Source: Ideonella sp. (GTDB lineage: Bacteria; Pseudomonadota; Gammaproteobacteria; Burkholderiales; Burkholderiaceae_C). From it: 21,091 nt of DNA. Shown here one piece after another: positions 9,914 through 20,323 of the stretch; position 1 is the stretch's first letter; every line of letters begins with the position of its first letter. The notes below the pieces were generated by a model. The model was given only the letters and a program-made list of their open reading frames with translations, made no database searches and had not been told where the DNA came from. Both the position numbers and the translations under genes were made by a program. The DNA lies in contig JADKIA010000002.1 in NCBI GenBank assembly GCA_016721465.1, positions 1 to 21,091 of the forward strand. Direction: 5' to 3'.

Positions 9914-10908
9914 TCATGGACGCACCCGTGCCATCAGCCGCGTTCGCGACATGAAGATGTTGGCCAGCGCCAGCGCCGTGAACGCGCGAGTGGCGTTCTT
10001 TGCCAGCCCGCGGTATCGCGCCTTGCTGAAGCCCCACAGCCGCTTGACCACACCGAAGACGTGCTCGACGCGCGCACGAACCTTGGACTTCTCGTGGTTT
10101 CTCGCCCACTTGGCTTCGTCGACCTCGCCGCCGCGCCTGCCTGCGCGCTCGTTGGTCAGGTCCTTCGCCTTGGGCGCCTTGCTTTGAATCAGCTCGCGCT
10201 GGCCCGAATACGCGCTGTCGCCGTACACGCGCTGTCGCCGTACACGCGCTGCTCGTCGCCGTGCAGCAGGTCCGGCAGGGGATGCTTGTCGTGCACGTTG
10301 GCCGCCGTCACCACGGCGCTGTGAGTCAGGCCCGTCTTGCTGTCCACGCCAATGTGCAGCTTCATCCCGAAGTACCACTGCTGGCCCTTCTTGGTCTGGT
10401 GCATCTCGGGGTCGCGCGCCTTGTCCGCGTTCTTCGTCGAGCTGGGTGCCCCGATGATGGTTGCGTCCACGATCGTGCCCTTGCCCACCTTCACCACCCT
10501 TGGCCTGCAGCACCTCGCCTACCTTGGCGAACAGCTGCTCGCCCAGCTTGTGCTCGCCCAGCAGGCGTCGGAACTTCAGCAGCGTCGTTCCGTCGGGCAC
10601 CCGCTCGCGACCCAGATCGATGCCCACGAAGCGCCGCAAGCTCGTGCTGTCGAGCAGCGCCTCCTCGCAGGCTTCATCGGCCAGGTTGAACCAGTGCTGC
10701 ACGAAGTGCATCCGCAGCATCCGCTCCAGCCCGATGGGCGGGCGTCCGCCTTCGCCCTGGGGTAATGCGGCTCGATCACTTCGCACAGCTGCGCCCAGGG
10801 CACGATCGCCTCCATCGTCTGAAGGAACACGTCGCGTTTGGTCGGCCTGCGGTATTGTTCAAATGCGGCTTGCTGATCGGCGGCCATGGCGAGTGTTTGC
10901 TGCTTCAT
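9914..10908 (-). CDS. IS5-family DDE transposase (frame-broken)
   Basis: A cut-and-paste transposase of about 330 residues. Successive frames give MKQQTLAMAADQQAAFEQY and an N-terminal DNA-binding region (LERMLRMHFVQHWFNLAD). Then comes GTIVDATII, the first catalytic Asp. QWYFGMKLHIGVDSKTG follows, then VYGDSAYSGQ with the second Asp, and RARVEHVFGVVKR, the Y/R-x3-E-x6-K signature carrying the catalytic Glu. The end is LANIFMSRTRLMARVRP. The ATG at 10908 lies 52 bases inside the right end. Frame changes occur near 10775 and 10498, and the 17-bp duplication at 10212-10245 sits on the second catalytic Asp codon and shifts the frame. All catalytic residues remain recognisable, so the break is recent or an error. 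Confidence 0.9.
10212..10245. repeat. 17-bp perfect tandem duplication inside the transposase gene
   Basis: The unit GCGCTGTCGCCGTACAC occurs twice back to back (10212-10228 and 10229-10245). On the minus strand it encodes the RVYGDSA segment with a catalytic Asp. Because 17 is not a multiple of 3, the second copy shifts the frame; removing one copy restores RVYGDSAYSGQ. It may be replication slippage or an assembly duplicate. Confidence 0.85.
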
Positions 10909-10943
10909 ACGTAGTTAACGTGTTAGCCATCTATTCGTTGACG

Positions 10944-10964
10944 GCTTTTTCAGCATTGCCCTAA
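10944..10964 (-). repeat. Right inverted repeat and target duplication of the IS
   Basis: Read inwards on the minus strand, the end is GGCAATGCTGAAAAAGC (10960-10944). The flanking CTAA (10961-10964, plus strand) is the second target copy. Confidence 0.9.
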
Positions 10965-11205
10965 TGTCAAATGTCTTGCTGTAGGTGGCCTCATGAGGCG
11001 TAGGCGCACCGCTGGTGATGGGCCCAGACAGCGCGTCGTTCTTGACAATTCCTGGAGCCAAGGCTCTTGTGGTGACTGGGTAGTAGCCCACTGTCGCCGT
11101 CTGCTGCCCCGGGGCGCTTATCGTTACGAACGCATGCGGGAAGTCCCCCACGAATATGTTGCCTTGGTAGGCATGAAAGGTTGCTGTGTATCCGGTTGTT
11201 CCCAT
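10961..11205 (-). pseudogene. RTX protein, 5' part (N-terminal domain) cut off by the IS
   Basis: The first 81 codons of the split RTX gene. The ATG at 11205 has GGAGAAG about 7 bases upstream and follows the previous stop by 15 bases, so it is part of the operon. The sequence starts MGTTGYTATFHAYQGNIFVG, then DFPHAFVTISAPG, VGYYPVTTRAL, IVKNDALSGP and HEATYSKTFDI. The pattern of an aromatic-flanked His in a strand (PHAFV), a GYYP strand, an Asn-Asp pair and a later His is seen in some small papain-like or NlpC-like folds. I could not name a family, and this resemblance is weak inference. As it stands translation runs 15 codons into the IS and stops at 10915. There is no classical signal peptide, as expected for type I secretion. 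Confidence 0.8.
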
Positions 11206-11220
11206 GTTGGCTTCTCCGTG

Positions 11221-11667
11221 CTACTTGCGATCAAACTTCTCGTGGGTAATGACAATTCGCGCCGTCAGTCGCTTGGTCGTCATGTCATAGACCCCAAATT
11301 CATGCCGCACGCCACTGCCCTCCAGATGGAGGTACATACCGACCGCCACACACTCGGGTATCTCGATGAACGCTCGGCGATCCAGGCCAATTCGCCGACT
11401 GTGCGTTTGGCTCGGCTCCCCTCGCAGCTTCTCCTGCGTGACGTCCATGTCTTGCTTCAACCCGCAGTTCAGCGACTTCACGTACTCCTGATTACTCCCG
11501 TCCCAAGGCGGCCAGTCTGCGTGCGACCAGAGGTCAGCGCAGTGCCGCAACAGCAATGCCAAGGTGATCGCCGTCAGGCCCCAAACGAGCCATTTCGGGA
11601 CTCGGTAGTAGCCCGTGGCCGGCACAGGCACAGGGGCCGATTCGTTCACGGGATTTGTCTCGCTCAT
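11221..11667 (-). CDS. Hypothetical single-pass membrane protein, 148 aa
   Basis: I do not recognise a family. The ATG at 11667 has a strong GAGGAG 7 bases upstream. The first 23 residues are polar and Pro-rich (ESAPVPVPATGYYRVP). One membrane helix follows (LVWGLTAITLALLL, about residues 28-42). The remaining 100 residues contain two Cys (in SLNCGLKQ and EIPECVAVG) and beta-like strands (AVGMYLHLEG, EFGVYDM, ARIVITHEKF). Two spaced Cys in a probable periplasmic domain could form a disulphide. It lies between the ABC exporter and the RTX gene, 15 bp before the latter, on the same strand. Possible roles are an immunity or accessory partner of the RTX protein; this comes from position only. The frame is intact and codon use matches its neighbours. 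Confidence 0.75.
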   Translation of the reverse strand: MSETNPVNESAPVPVPATGYYRVPKWLVWGLTAITLALLLRHCADLWSHADWPPWDGSNQEYVKSLNCGLKQDMDVTQEKLRGEPSQTHSRRIGLDRRAFIEIPECVAVGMYLHLEGSGVRHEFGVYDMTTKRLTARIVITHEKFDRK

Positions 11668-11752
11668 CGAAATGCTCCTCGCCGCAAGGCGAAATGGATG
11701 TGGGTATCTGGCGCGCAAAGGGTGGTCTGGCGCATCTTGAAGTAGAACCTGT

Positions 11753-13984
11753 TCATCTGGGTTCGCTCCCCGGTCGGATGTCTGGTTCACGATGGGTCGT
11801 GCTCGCGTCTTGCATCGATCGCGCACGCACCTTGGCTGTGTCGCCACCCGCCCCGAGGCTTGGCCCCAAGCTGATGACCTCATCCACCCGCAAGCCCCTC
11901 GGCAACGCATGGCTGATGAACAGCATCGTCACTCGGCCCTTGAGCGAATTCACCGTCTTCGCAAAGGCTTCCGCCGTCGCGCTGTCCAGCGCCGAGGTGG
12001 CTTCGTCGAAGATCAGCACCTTGGGCGCCTTGAGCAGCGCGCGGGCGATGGCCAGGCGTTGTTTCTGCCCGCCCGACAGACCCGCGCCGCGCTCGCCCAC
12101 CTCGGTCTGGTAGCCCTGCGGCAGGGCCTCGACGGTGGCGTGGATGCCGGCCAGCTTGCAGGCCTGCACCACCTGCTCGAAGCTGGCCGCCGGGTTGCCA
12201 GCCATCAGGTTGGCCAGCACGCTGCCCGAGAACAGGATCGTCTCCTGCGGCACCACGCCGAAATGCGCGCGCAGTTCGTTGGCGCTGAGGTGGCGGGTGT
12301 CCACACCGTCGATGCGGATGCTGCCCGCTGTGGGGGTGTAGAAACCCAGCATCAGCTTGGCCAGCGTGCTCTTGCCGCTGCCCGAGGGGCCCATCAGCGC
12401 GATCGCCTGGCCAGGTTCGAGCGTCAGATTCAGGTTCTCGTACAGCAGCGGTCGGTCGTCGGCGTAACGGAAGCCCAGGCCCTGCACCTCGATGCGCCCC
12501 GCACCGTTGGCCGGGCGCTGCGGTGTCAGCGTGTAGGGTTCGGCCGGCGCGTTCATCACGTCGCCCAGGCGCTGCACGGCCAGACTGGCGTGCTGGAACT
12601 GGCTCCACAGCCCGACGATGCGCAGCACCGGCTGGCTCAACTTGGCGCTGAACATCTGGAAGGCCACCAGCATGCCGATCGTGAAACTCGGCTCGTGCAT
12701 TACCGTCCACGCGCCGACCACCAGGATGGCCAGCGTCTGCAACTGGTCCATCGTGGTGGCGAAGGTGTTGTAGCTGTTGCCCAGCTGCCGGGTCCTGAAG
12801 CCCGCGGCCAGCAATGCGGCCAGGTAGCCGTTGTAGCGCTGGCGCAGCAGCGGCTCCATCTGCAGGCTCTTGACCGTCTCGAAACCAGCGATGTGCTCGG
12901 TGACGAAGGCCTGGTTGCGCGCGCTCATCATGAACTGCTGGTTCAGCTGCGCCTGGAACATCGGCGCGATGATGACGCTGACGAGGGTGATGATCGCCAG
13001 CATGCCGAGCGCTATCGCCGTCAGCAGCACGCTGTACCAGAGCATGACGCCCAGGCAGATGACCAGAAACGGCAGGTCCAGCAGCAGCGACACAGCGGCG
13101 CCCGAGACGAACTCGCGGATGGTCTCGATGCCGTGCAGCCGCGCCGAGACGACGCCGGTGGAACGCCGCTCGAAGTAGCGCAGCGGCAGCTTGAGCAGGT
13201 GCGCCCAGACGGCGGCGCCGAGCACGGCGTCGACCCGGTTGCCGGTGTGCAGCACCAGGTACTGCCGCACCCAACTCATCACGCCCGAGAAGCCGGTGAA
13301 CAGCAGCATCGCGATGCCGATCGCGATCAGCGTGCTCTGGGTTCGGTGCACCACCACCTTGTCGATGATGGCCTGCGTGAACAGCGGCGTGGCCAGGGCG
13401 ATCAGCTGCAACGCCAGGCTGGCCAGCAGCACGTCGCGCCACACCTGGCGGTGCTTGAGCAGCTCGGGCACGAACCAGCCGAAGCCGAACACCCGGCTGA
13501 CGCCGGCCGCGTTTGCCTGCGCGTCGGGGTCGGTCACAGCTTCGGCCGTGGGAGCCGACAGCCAGGACTTGCCCTTGCCGCCGGCGGGCGCAAACTCGGC
13601 TTCAAGAGCTTCGGCGTCCAGCGCCTGGGGGCTGTTGGTGCCGGCGCGGAACAGGATCAGTTGCCCGTCCTTCGCAGCCGTCACGATGCCCAGCGTGGGG
13701 GCGGCTTCGGCACCACGGGGCCGCAGGGCAACGAGCAGGGGAAACACCATGCGCTGCACGTCGCGTGCCTTCACGCTCACTGGTTTGATGCAGCCCCAGC
13801 TTGCGGCCTGCATCGATCAAGGTGGCGTGGGACGTGGGCGGAGGTATTCGCGCGCCGTCAGCGCGGCATCGAAGGGCAGGCGGTGCATGGCGCACACCGA
13901 GCCCAGCGCCCACAGCAACTCGCCAATGGGGACCGGTTCGTTCGCCCCTGCGCACTCCAATGAGATCAATGCACGGCCATGCAT
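11753..13984 (-). CDS. Type I secretion ABC exporter, HlyB-like (permease and ATPase fused)
   Basis: An inner-membrane half-transporter that would drive export of the RTX protein. The order is an N-terminal C39-peptidase-like domain (LLWALGSVCAMHRLPFDAAL, then YPPPTSHATLIDAGRKLGL and DGQLILFRAG), about six membrane helices (from WRDVLLASLALQLIALATPL to SFTIGMLVAFQMFSAK), and a nucleotide-binding domain. The latter has Walker A GPSGSGKST, signature LSGGQKQR, Walker B VLIFDEATSALD and H-loop FISH. The peptidase Cys position is Trp and the active His position is Gln, so the domain is a chaperone-like, non-cleaving type as in HlyB. Frame changes near 13855 and 13800 split the N-terminus. The ATG at 13984 is my best start, but a TTG at 14032 is possible. 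It is the first gene of the operon. Length is about 743 residues. Confidence 0.93.
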
Positions 13985-14140
13985 GAACGGCAGCACGAAC
14001 TGCGCCTTCGCCAGACCGTGGCGCCTTGCCAATTGTCAATAACAGCACGCCAACGACGCGCACTTCCTAACGGAAAGTGTACGGTTGCAAGTCGCTGGCC
14101 TTGAGCCGGACTTACCCTGGCGGGCCATCGTGAGACGCCC

Positions 14141-14850
14141 TCAGCGCGTCGACATCTGCACGCTGCCGTTGACGGTGACGGTCACGTTCGCCTTGCCCGC
14201 CTCGACCGGCACGGCCTCGTCCGAAGCCAGGCTGGCCGACATGGCCCGCACCCGTGGCATGCCTTGCTGAAATGCCGCGTCGGCCTGCCCCACGTTGACC
14301 TCCCGGATGGCGTAGCCGCCGAAGCCGAACTGCTTGGCATAGGTGTCGGCGCGCGCCTTGAAGCGCCCGATGGCCTGTGCAGCCACGTCGCCCTCGACCC
14401 TTTCGCGGGTTTCTCGTGCCAGGCCATAGGCCACGTTGGACACCACCATGCGCTCAGTCGACCGGCCAGTTGGCTGATGGCCGCCATGTCGCGCCCTTCC
14501 AGCACCAGATCGGCCCGGCCTTGCCATCCGTTCACGCCGCCCTTGGGCGCGTAGCGCGGGTAGATGCCGAAGCTGCCGGTGCGTACCTCCACCTGGCCCG
14601 GGCGGGCGGCCTTGCGCGCTTCGGCCAGTGCGGCATCCAAGGTCTGCTTGAGCTGCGACTGCACGGCCGCAGCATCGCTGCCCTCGCGCTGCACCGACAG
14701 CGTGATGGCCAACAGGTCCTGCGCCACCTCCGCAGTGGCACTGGCCGACAGTTGCAGGACATTCTGTGGCGGCGGCAGGATCTGGGTCTGCGCAGCGGCA
14801 GCTGCGGCGCCGGCCATCAACGCGATGGCCAGGAAAGGGGTTCGAGTCAT
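14141..14850 (-). CDS. Exported SIMPL-domain (DUF541, YggE-like) protein
   Basis: A periplasmic protein of about 236 residues. The ATG at 14850 (MTRTPFLAIALMAGAAAA) starts a signal peptide with a probable cleavage site in the Ala run before QTQILPPP. The mature part has VLQLSASATAEVAQDLLAIT and DAALAEARKAA, then, after a frame change near 14465, RMVVSNVAYGLA, a long helix and FGGYAIREVNVGQ. The end VTVTVNGSVQM is a typical SIMPL strand. SIMPL proteins form ring-like assemblies and are linked to stress tolerance, but the biochemical role is poorly known. It is divergent from ompR. The next gene on the same strand, the ABC exporter, begins 157 bases after its stop, so it probably has its own promoter. 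Confidence 0.85.
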
Positions 14851-14923
14851 GGGATTCCCGTCTGGAAGCGGCCACCGGATCGGCAGCGTGTACACCTACA
14901 GCGCGCCGAGGCAGCGGCGCGTT

Positions 14924-14938
14924 GACGCATTTTGCGTC
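14924..14938. promoter_or_regulatory. Possible operator: GACGCA-N3-TGCGTC palindrome
   Basis: A perfect 6-bp inverted repeat with a 3-base T spacer lies in the divergent gap between the SIMPL gene (start 14850) and ompR (start 15056). A dimeric regulator could bind it. I see no clear -35/-10 pair around it, and no known factor is assigned. Confidence 0.25.
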
Positions 14939-15055
14939 CGCGACCGAGCCGGCATCGCAGCGCTCCGAAGGGCAGAGCTGTAACTGCGGGTCATCGGATC
15001 CAGAATCGCACCCGAAACCGCCCGCACAATGCCTCTGTTACATATTCGAGTACGC

Positions 15056-15784
15056 ATGAACGCGCCAGCCAACACCCGCCCTGACCGCATCGTCGTTGTC
15101 GACGACGACGCGCGCATCCGCGACCTGCTGCGCCGCTACCTCACGCAGGAGGGCTTCGAGGTGCTGCTGGTCGAGGACTCGAAGGCGCTGAACCGGCTGA
15201 TGACGCGCGAGACGGTCGACCTGATCGTGCTCGACCTGATGCTGCCCGGCGAGGACGGCCTGTCGATCTGTCGCCTGCGCGCGGCCAACGACAGCACGCC
15301 CATCATCATGCTCACGGCCAAGGTGGAGGACGTGGACCGCATCGTCGGCCTCGAGGTGGGGGGCGGACGACTACCTGCCAAGCCCTTCAATCCGCGGGAA
15401 TTGCTGGCCCGCATCCACGCCGTGCTGCGCCGCCGCCCGGCACCCGAGGCCCCCGGCGCGCATCGAAGGAAGCTCAGGTCGTCAACTTCGGTCCCTTCGA
15501 CCCGACCTTCGCTGCGCCGCCTGGCCAAGAACGGAGAGCAGATGGCGCTCACGACCGGTGAGTTCTCCATGCTCAAGGCGCTGGTGCGCCATCCGCGCCA
15601 ACCGCTGTCGCGGGACAAGCTGGCGCAGTTGGCCCGCGGCCGCGAGTTCGAGCGCTTCGACCGCAGCCTGGACGTGCAGGTCTCGCGCCTGCGCAAGATG
15701 ATCGAGGCCGACCCTTCGCAGCCGCGCTACATCCAGACCGTCTGGGGCGTGGGCTACGTCTTCGTGCCGGACGGCTCGGCGTGA
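15056..15784 (+). CDS. ompR: Response regulator OmpR
   Basis: A cytoplasmic two-component regulator that binds DNA when phosphorylated. The receiver domain has the acidic pocket VVVDDDAR (Asp16-18), the phospho-acceptor in LIVLDLMLPGEDGLSICR (Asp60), the switch Thr in IIMLTAK, and VDRIVGLEVG followed by the Lys in KPFNPRELLARIHAVLRRR. These are nearly the OmpR signature words. The winged-helix output domain has LTTGEFSMLKALVRHPRQPL, SLDVQVSRLRKMIE and YIQTVWGVGYVFVPDG. Two compensated frame slips occur, near 15358-15390 (where GADDYLP should be) and near 15460-15520. Length of about 242 residues is normal. I chose ATG 15056 because the OmpR N-terminus aligns there. It is followed at 15822 by the sensor kinase on the same strand. 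Confidence 0.92.
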   Translation: MNAPANTRPDRIVVVDDDARIRDLLRRYLTQEGFEVLLVEDSKALNRLMTRETVDLIVLDLMLPGEDGLSICRLRAANDSTPIIMLTAKVEDVDRIVGLEVGGGRLPAKPFNPRELLARIHAVLRRRPAPEAPGAHRRKLRSSTSVPSTRPSLRRLAKNGEQMALTTGEFSMLKALVRHPRQPLSRDKLAQLARGREFERFDRSLDVQVSRLRKMIEADPSQPRYIQTVWGVGYVFVPDGSA

Positions 15785-15821
15785 GCCACACCGCCTTCGC
15801 GGCTCGTTCCGCGGGCCCCCG

Positions 15822-17149
15822 GTGAGCGAACAAAAGGTTGCGCTCAGTCTCTTCTGGCGCACCTTTTTCTGCTTGCGGTGCTGCCAGGTGGCGGCATCTT
15901 CGCCTGGTGCAGACGCTGCGCACGCTGGAATCCGAGCCCCGGGTGGTGCTTGCCGCCCAGCAGATCGCCAGCCTGGTGAACCTCACGCGCGAAGGTACGC
16001 TACGCCGACCGCATCAACCGCGTGGCGCTGGTCAAGGCCATGAGCACGCGCGGAGGCCATCCGCGTGCTGCCCCGCGAGCCCGGCGACAAATGGGTGCCT
16101 TTCGAGCACGACACCTTCCCCGCAGCGTGAGCGTGGAGCTGCGCACACGCCTGGGCCGGGCGCCATCGTCGCCAGCAGCGTGAACGGCCAGCCCGGCGTA
16201 GGTGGGCTTCACCATCGACGACGACCCCTGGTGGCTGCACGCCGAAGAGGCGCGCATCCATCCGCTCACCGGCAACACCTGGTTCGTGTGGATCGGCATC
16301 GCCTTGCTTGCCACGGTGATCGGTTCGGTGGCGATCGCGCGGCTGATCAATCGCCGTTGCGCGACTTGTCGTTTGCCGCCAGCCGCATCCGCGGCGGCGA
16401 ATTCGAATCGCGGCTGGACGAGAACACCTTGACCAGCGAAATTCGCGAAGTCAACATGGGTTTCAACCGCATGGCGCGCGAGCTGGCCAAGGTGGAGGAA
16501 GACCGCGCGGTGATGCTGGCCGGCATCAGCCACGACCTGCGCACGCCCTTGGCGCGGCTGCGGCTGGAGGCCGAGATGAGCGTCAGCGACGAGGAGGCCC
16601 GCCGCAACATCGCCGCCGACATCGACCAGCTCGACGCCATCATCGACAAGTTCATGGACTACGCCCGCCCGGGCGAGACGCGCCTTCGGCCGGCGCACCT
16701 GTCGATGCTGATCGACCGCGTGAGGCGGCCGCCTTCCGCGACACGTCGGAGATCCAGATCACCTCAAGGTGGCCATCGACCTGATGGTCCTGGCCGACGA
16801 GGTGGAGATCGGCCGGGTTCGCCAACCCTCTTCGAGAACGCCCGCCGCTACGGGCGCACGAACGAGACCGGCATCGCCATCGTCACGGTCAACCATGCGC
16901 GCACCGGGCCGTGGATCATCTGCACCGTGCGCGACAAGGCCCGGGCGTGGCGCCCGGGAGAAGCTGCCGCAGCTGACCACCCCGTTCTTCCGCGGCGACG
17001 CGGCACGCACCGCTGCCACGGGCGCCGGCCTGGGCCTGGCCATCGTCGAGAAATCCATGCTGCGCATGGGCGGGCAGCTCGAGATCCAGAACGCCCCGGA
17101 CGGCGGCTTGATGATGCACCTGCGCTTCAAGCGGGCGCCCGATCCCGGC

Positions 17150-17150
<1 letters not shown>
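15822..17150 (+). CDS. envZ: Sensor histidine kinase EnvZ-like (frame-broken)
   Basis: The membrane partner of OmpR. The GTG at 15822 (MSEQKVALSLFWRTFF) begins an N-terminal membrane helix that is broken by a frame change near 15875. The periplasmic sensor part follows (VLAAQQIASLVNLTREG). A second helix comes next (WFVWIGIALLATVIGSVAIA, about 16282-16340), then a HAMP segment (LRDLSFAASRIRGGEF). The H-box is MLAGISHDLRTPLARLRLE, with His as the phosphorylation site. The N-box is LFENARRYGRTN, the G1 box reads KGPGV only after correcting a slip near 16940, and the G2 box is GAGLGLAIVEKSMLRMGG. At least six frame changes are present. The stop is not certain: the conserved part ends about 17135, and it converges on the ftsH homologue, whose end is also unclear. 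Confidence 0.87.
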
Positions 17151-18937
<1,787 letters not shown>

Positions 18938-18953
18938 GGGCTGCGGCGCCCGC

Positions 18954-19283
18954 TCAATCGATGCCGGCCTGGCGCAAGCGCGCGCGCAGCCGGTGCACCT
19001 CGTCGAGCAGATCGACCACCAGCGCAGCCAGTTCGGGCACGGCGTCGGTCGCGCCCCAGCCGGCGCATGTGGCGCACGCGGTCTAGCGCCAGGCATCAGC
19101 GCCAGGCTGCAGGGCCCTCCTCGCCGTCGGTCTCCAGCAGCGCCACCAGCAACAGCCCGCCTTGCACGCTCGGTGACCCATTGGGGCTGACCGCGCCGAC
19201 ACGGCACAGTTCGTCCAGCAAGACATCAGCGCATCGTCCAGCACCGCTTGAGTCGGCTCGGCATTTCGCGTCATGGTCGTCAT
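18954..19283 (-). CDS. cbpM: Chaperone modulator CbpM
   Basis: A small cytoplasmic protein (about 110 residues) that binds the J-domain of CbpA and blocks its activity. Frames give MTTMTRNAEPTQAVLDDA, then LDELCRVGAVSPN.WV.E.VQGGLLL, a MerR-like helix-turn-helix region typical of CbpM. The second half has an Arg-rich start (RVRHMRRLG), PELAALVVDLLDEVHRLRAR and the end LRQAGID-stop. Two or three frame changes lie between 19110 and 19230. The ATG at 19283 overlaps the cbpA stop (ATGA), which couples the inhibitor to its target. A second ATG at 19274 has better spacing from GGAG and may be used. Confidence 0.82.
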
Positions 19284-20271
19284 TCTCCGCGTGAGGCTTC
19301 GGCCTGCGCCACCTTGAGCACCGAATCCGGCAGGTCTGGGCCACGCTCGTACAGCACGCGGGCCCGGGGATCGAGCCCGCTCGGAAGAATGACGCGCACC
19401 GTCAGGTTCCAGATCACCCGGGGTGGCCCCAGGCAGCCCCTTGCCCCGCACGGTGAGGGCGTCGACCGCCCTGGGCACCGGCGGGCACTACGCACCGCAG
19501 GCTCGAGCCATCGGGCACTTCGACCCGGCACCACCGCACCGAGCGCGGACTCCCAGGGCGCCACCGGAAATTCCGGCTACCAAGGTGCCGGCTTCGACAT
19601 GGAAGCGACCATGCGGGGCGGAAATGAACCTCCAGGAACAGATCACCTGCCGGTGCCCCGCCCAGGCCCCGCGCCGCCTTGCCCTGGCCAGCCGGGATCA
19701 TCTGCCCTTACCGCACGCCAGGGGATCTTCACGTCCAGCGTGCGCTGTTCCAGGGTCACGCGGCGGATGCTGCCCAGTTGGGGGATTGCGCAACGTGACC
19801 TGTCGGGTGGCGCCGCGGAAGGCGTCCTCCAGATCGCTAACGATGCGCGCGTGGTGGTCTTTCGCCACGGTGGCTGGTTGCATCGCGGCCCGCAGTGCCG
19901 CCATGCGCCCGCCGGCGAGCGCCCCGCGCCCATGCGCCCGAACAACTGCTCGAAGAAATCGCTGAGGTCGCCACCGCCGCGCCATCGAAGCACGCCCCCG
20001 AGACCTCGAAGCCCGCATCCCAGTCCGGTGGCGGCGTGAAGGCTTCGGCCTGCCGGCGCCCTGGCCACACGGCGTCGTGGGCGGCGCGCCGCTCGGCGTC
20101 CGGACAGCACCGTGTTCGCCCCGTTGACCTCGCCATGCGCGCCGCGGCATTGGGCCCTCGCTGACGTCGGTGGAGGTACTTGGCGCCGGGCGGCGAAACG
20201 CCTTCTTGATGTCATCGGCATTGGCGTCGCGCGCCACGCCCAGCACTTAGTAGTAGTCGCTGAACCTCCAC
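19280..20271 (-). CDS. cbpA: DnaJ-like co-chaperone CbpA (curved DNA-binding protein)
   Basis: A class II J-domain co-chaperone for DnaK that also binds curved DNA in enterobacteria. About 330 residues, as in the family. The J-domain reads FSDYY.VLGVARDANADDI, KKAFRR, then NGANTVLSDAERRAAHDA. The HPD motif area (about 20170-20190) is damaged by a frame slip. The G-rich linker has FTPPPDWDAGFEVSG and GGGDLSDFFEQLFGRMGAG. The C-terminal substrate domains contain RRVTLEQRTLDVKIP, APAGDLFLEVHFRP and VIWNLTVRVILPSGLDPRA. An in-frame TAA (20247-20249) stands where the family has Lys after DYY. The start is GTG 20271 with GGAG 9 bases upstream. Many frame changes are present. It follows ispF by 52 bp. 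Confidence 0.85.
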
Positions 20272-20323
20272 GATGTCGGCTCCCCACGAACCTCCGTTGA
20301 TCTGCAGGCCGATACGGACCGAT

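Larger units (their letters stand above)
9779..10960 (-). mobile_element. IS5-family insertion sequence, 1182 bp
   Basis: A complete element with imperfect terminal inverted repeats (15/17), one transposase gene on the minus strand, and a 4-bp direct target duplication CTAA on both sides. CTAA fits the YTAR target preference known for the IS5 group. The element sits inside the RTX gene, in the same orientation as the operon. Its insertion ends the upstream RTX frame a few codons into the element (stop at 10915) and separates the repeats and the hlyD-type gene from their promoter and start. A 17-bp tandem duplication (10212-10245) and frame changes make this copy's transposase probably inactive as read. 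Confidence 0.93.

Noticed and set aside
11792..13963. Long open frame of about 720 codons on the plus strand opposite the ABC exporter
   Set aside because: It is rich in Gln, His and Arg and has no domain pattern. It mirrors the codon bias of the real ABC exporter gene on the other strand.
14036..14041. Perfect TTGACA on the minus strand upstream of the ABC exporter
   Set aside because: No -10-like hexamer lies 16-18 bases downstream, and the site is only about 50 bases before the chosen start.
14061..14079. Short hairpin CACTTCC-TAAC-GGAAAGTG between the SIMPL gene and the ABC exporter
   Set aside because: It has a bulge, no T-run on either strand and no clear link to a promoter; it could be chance.
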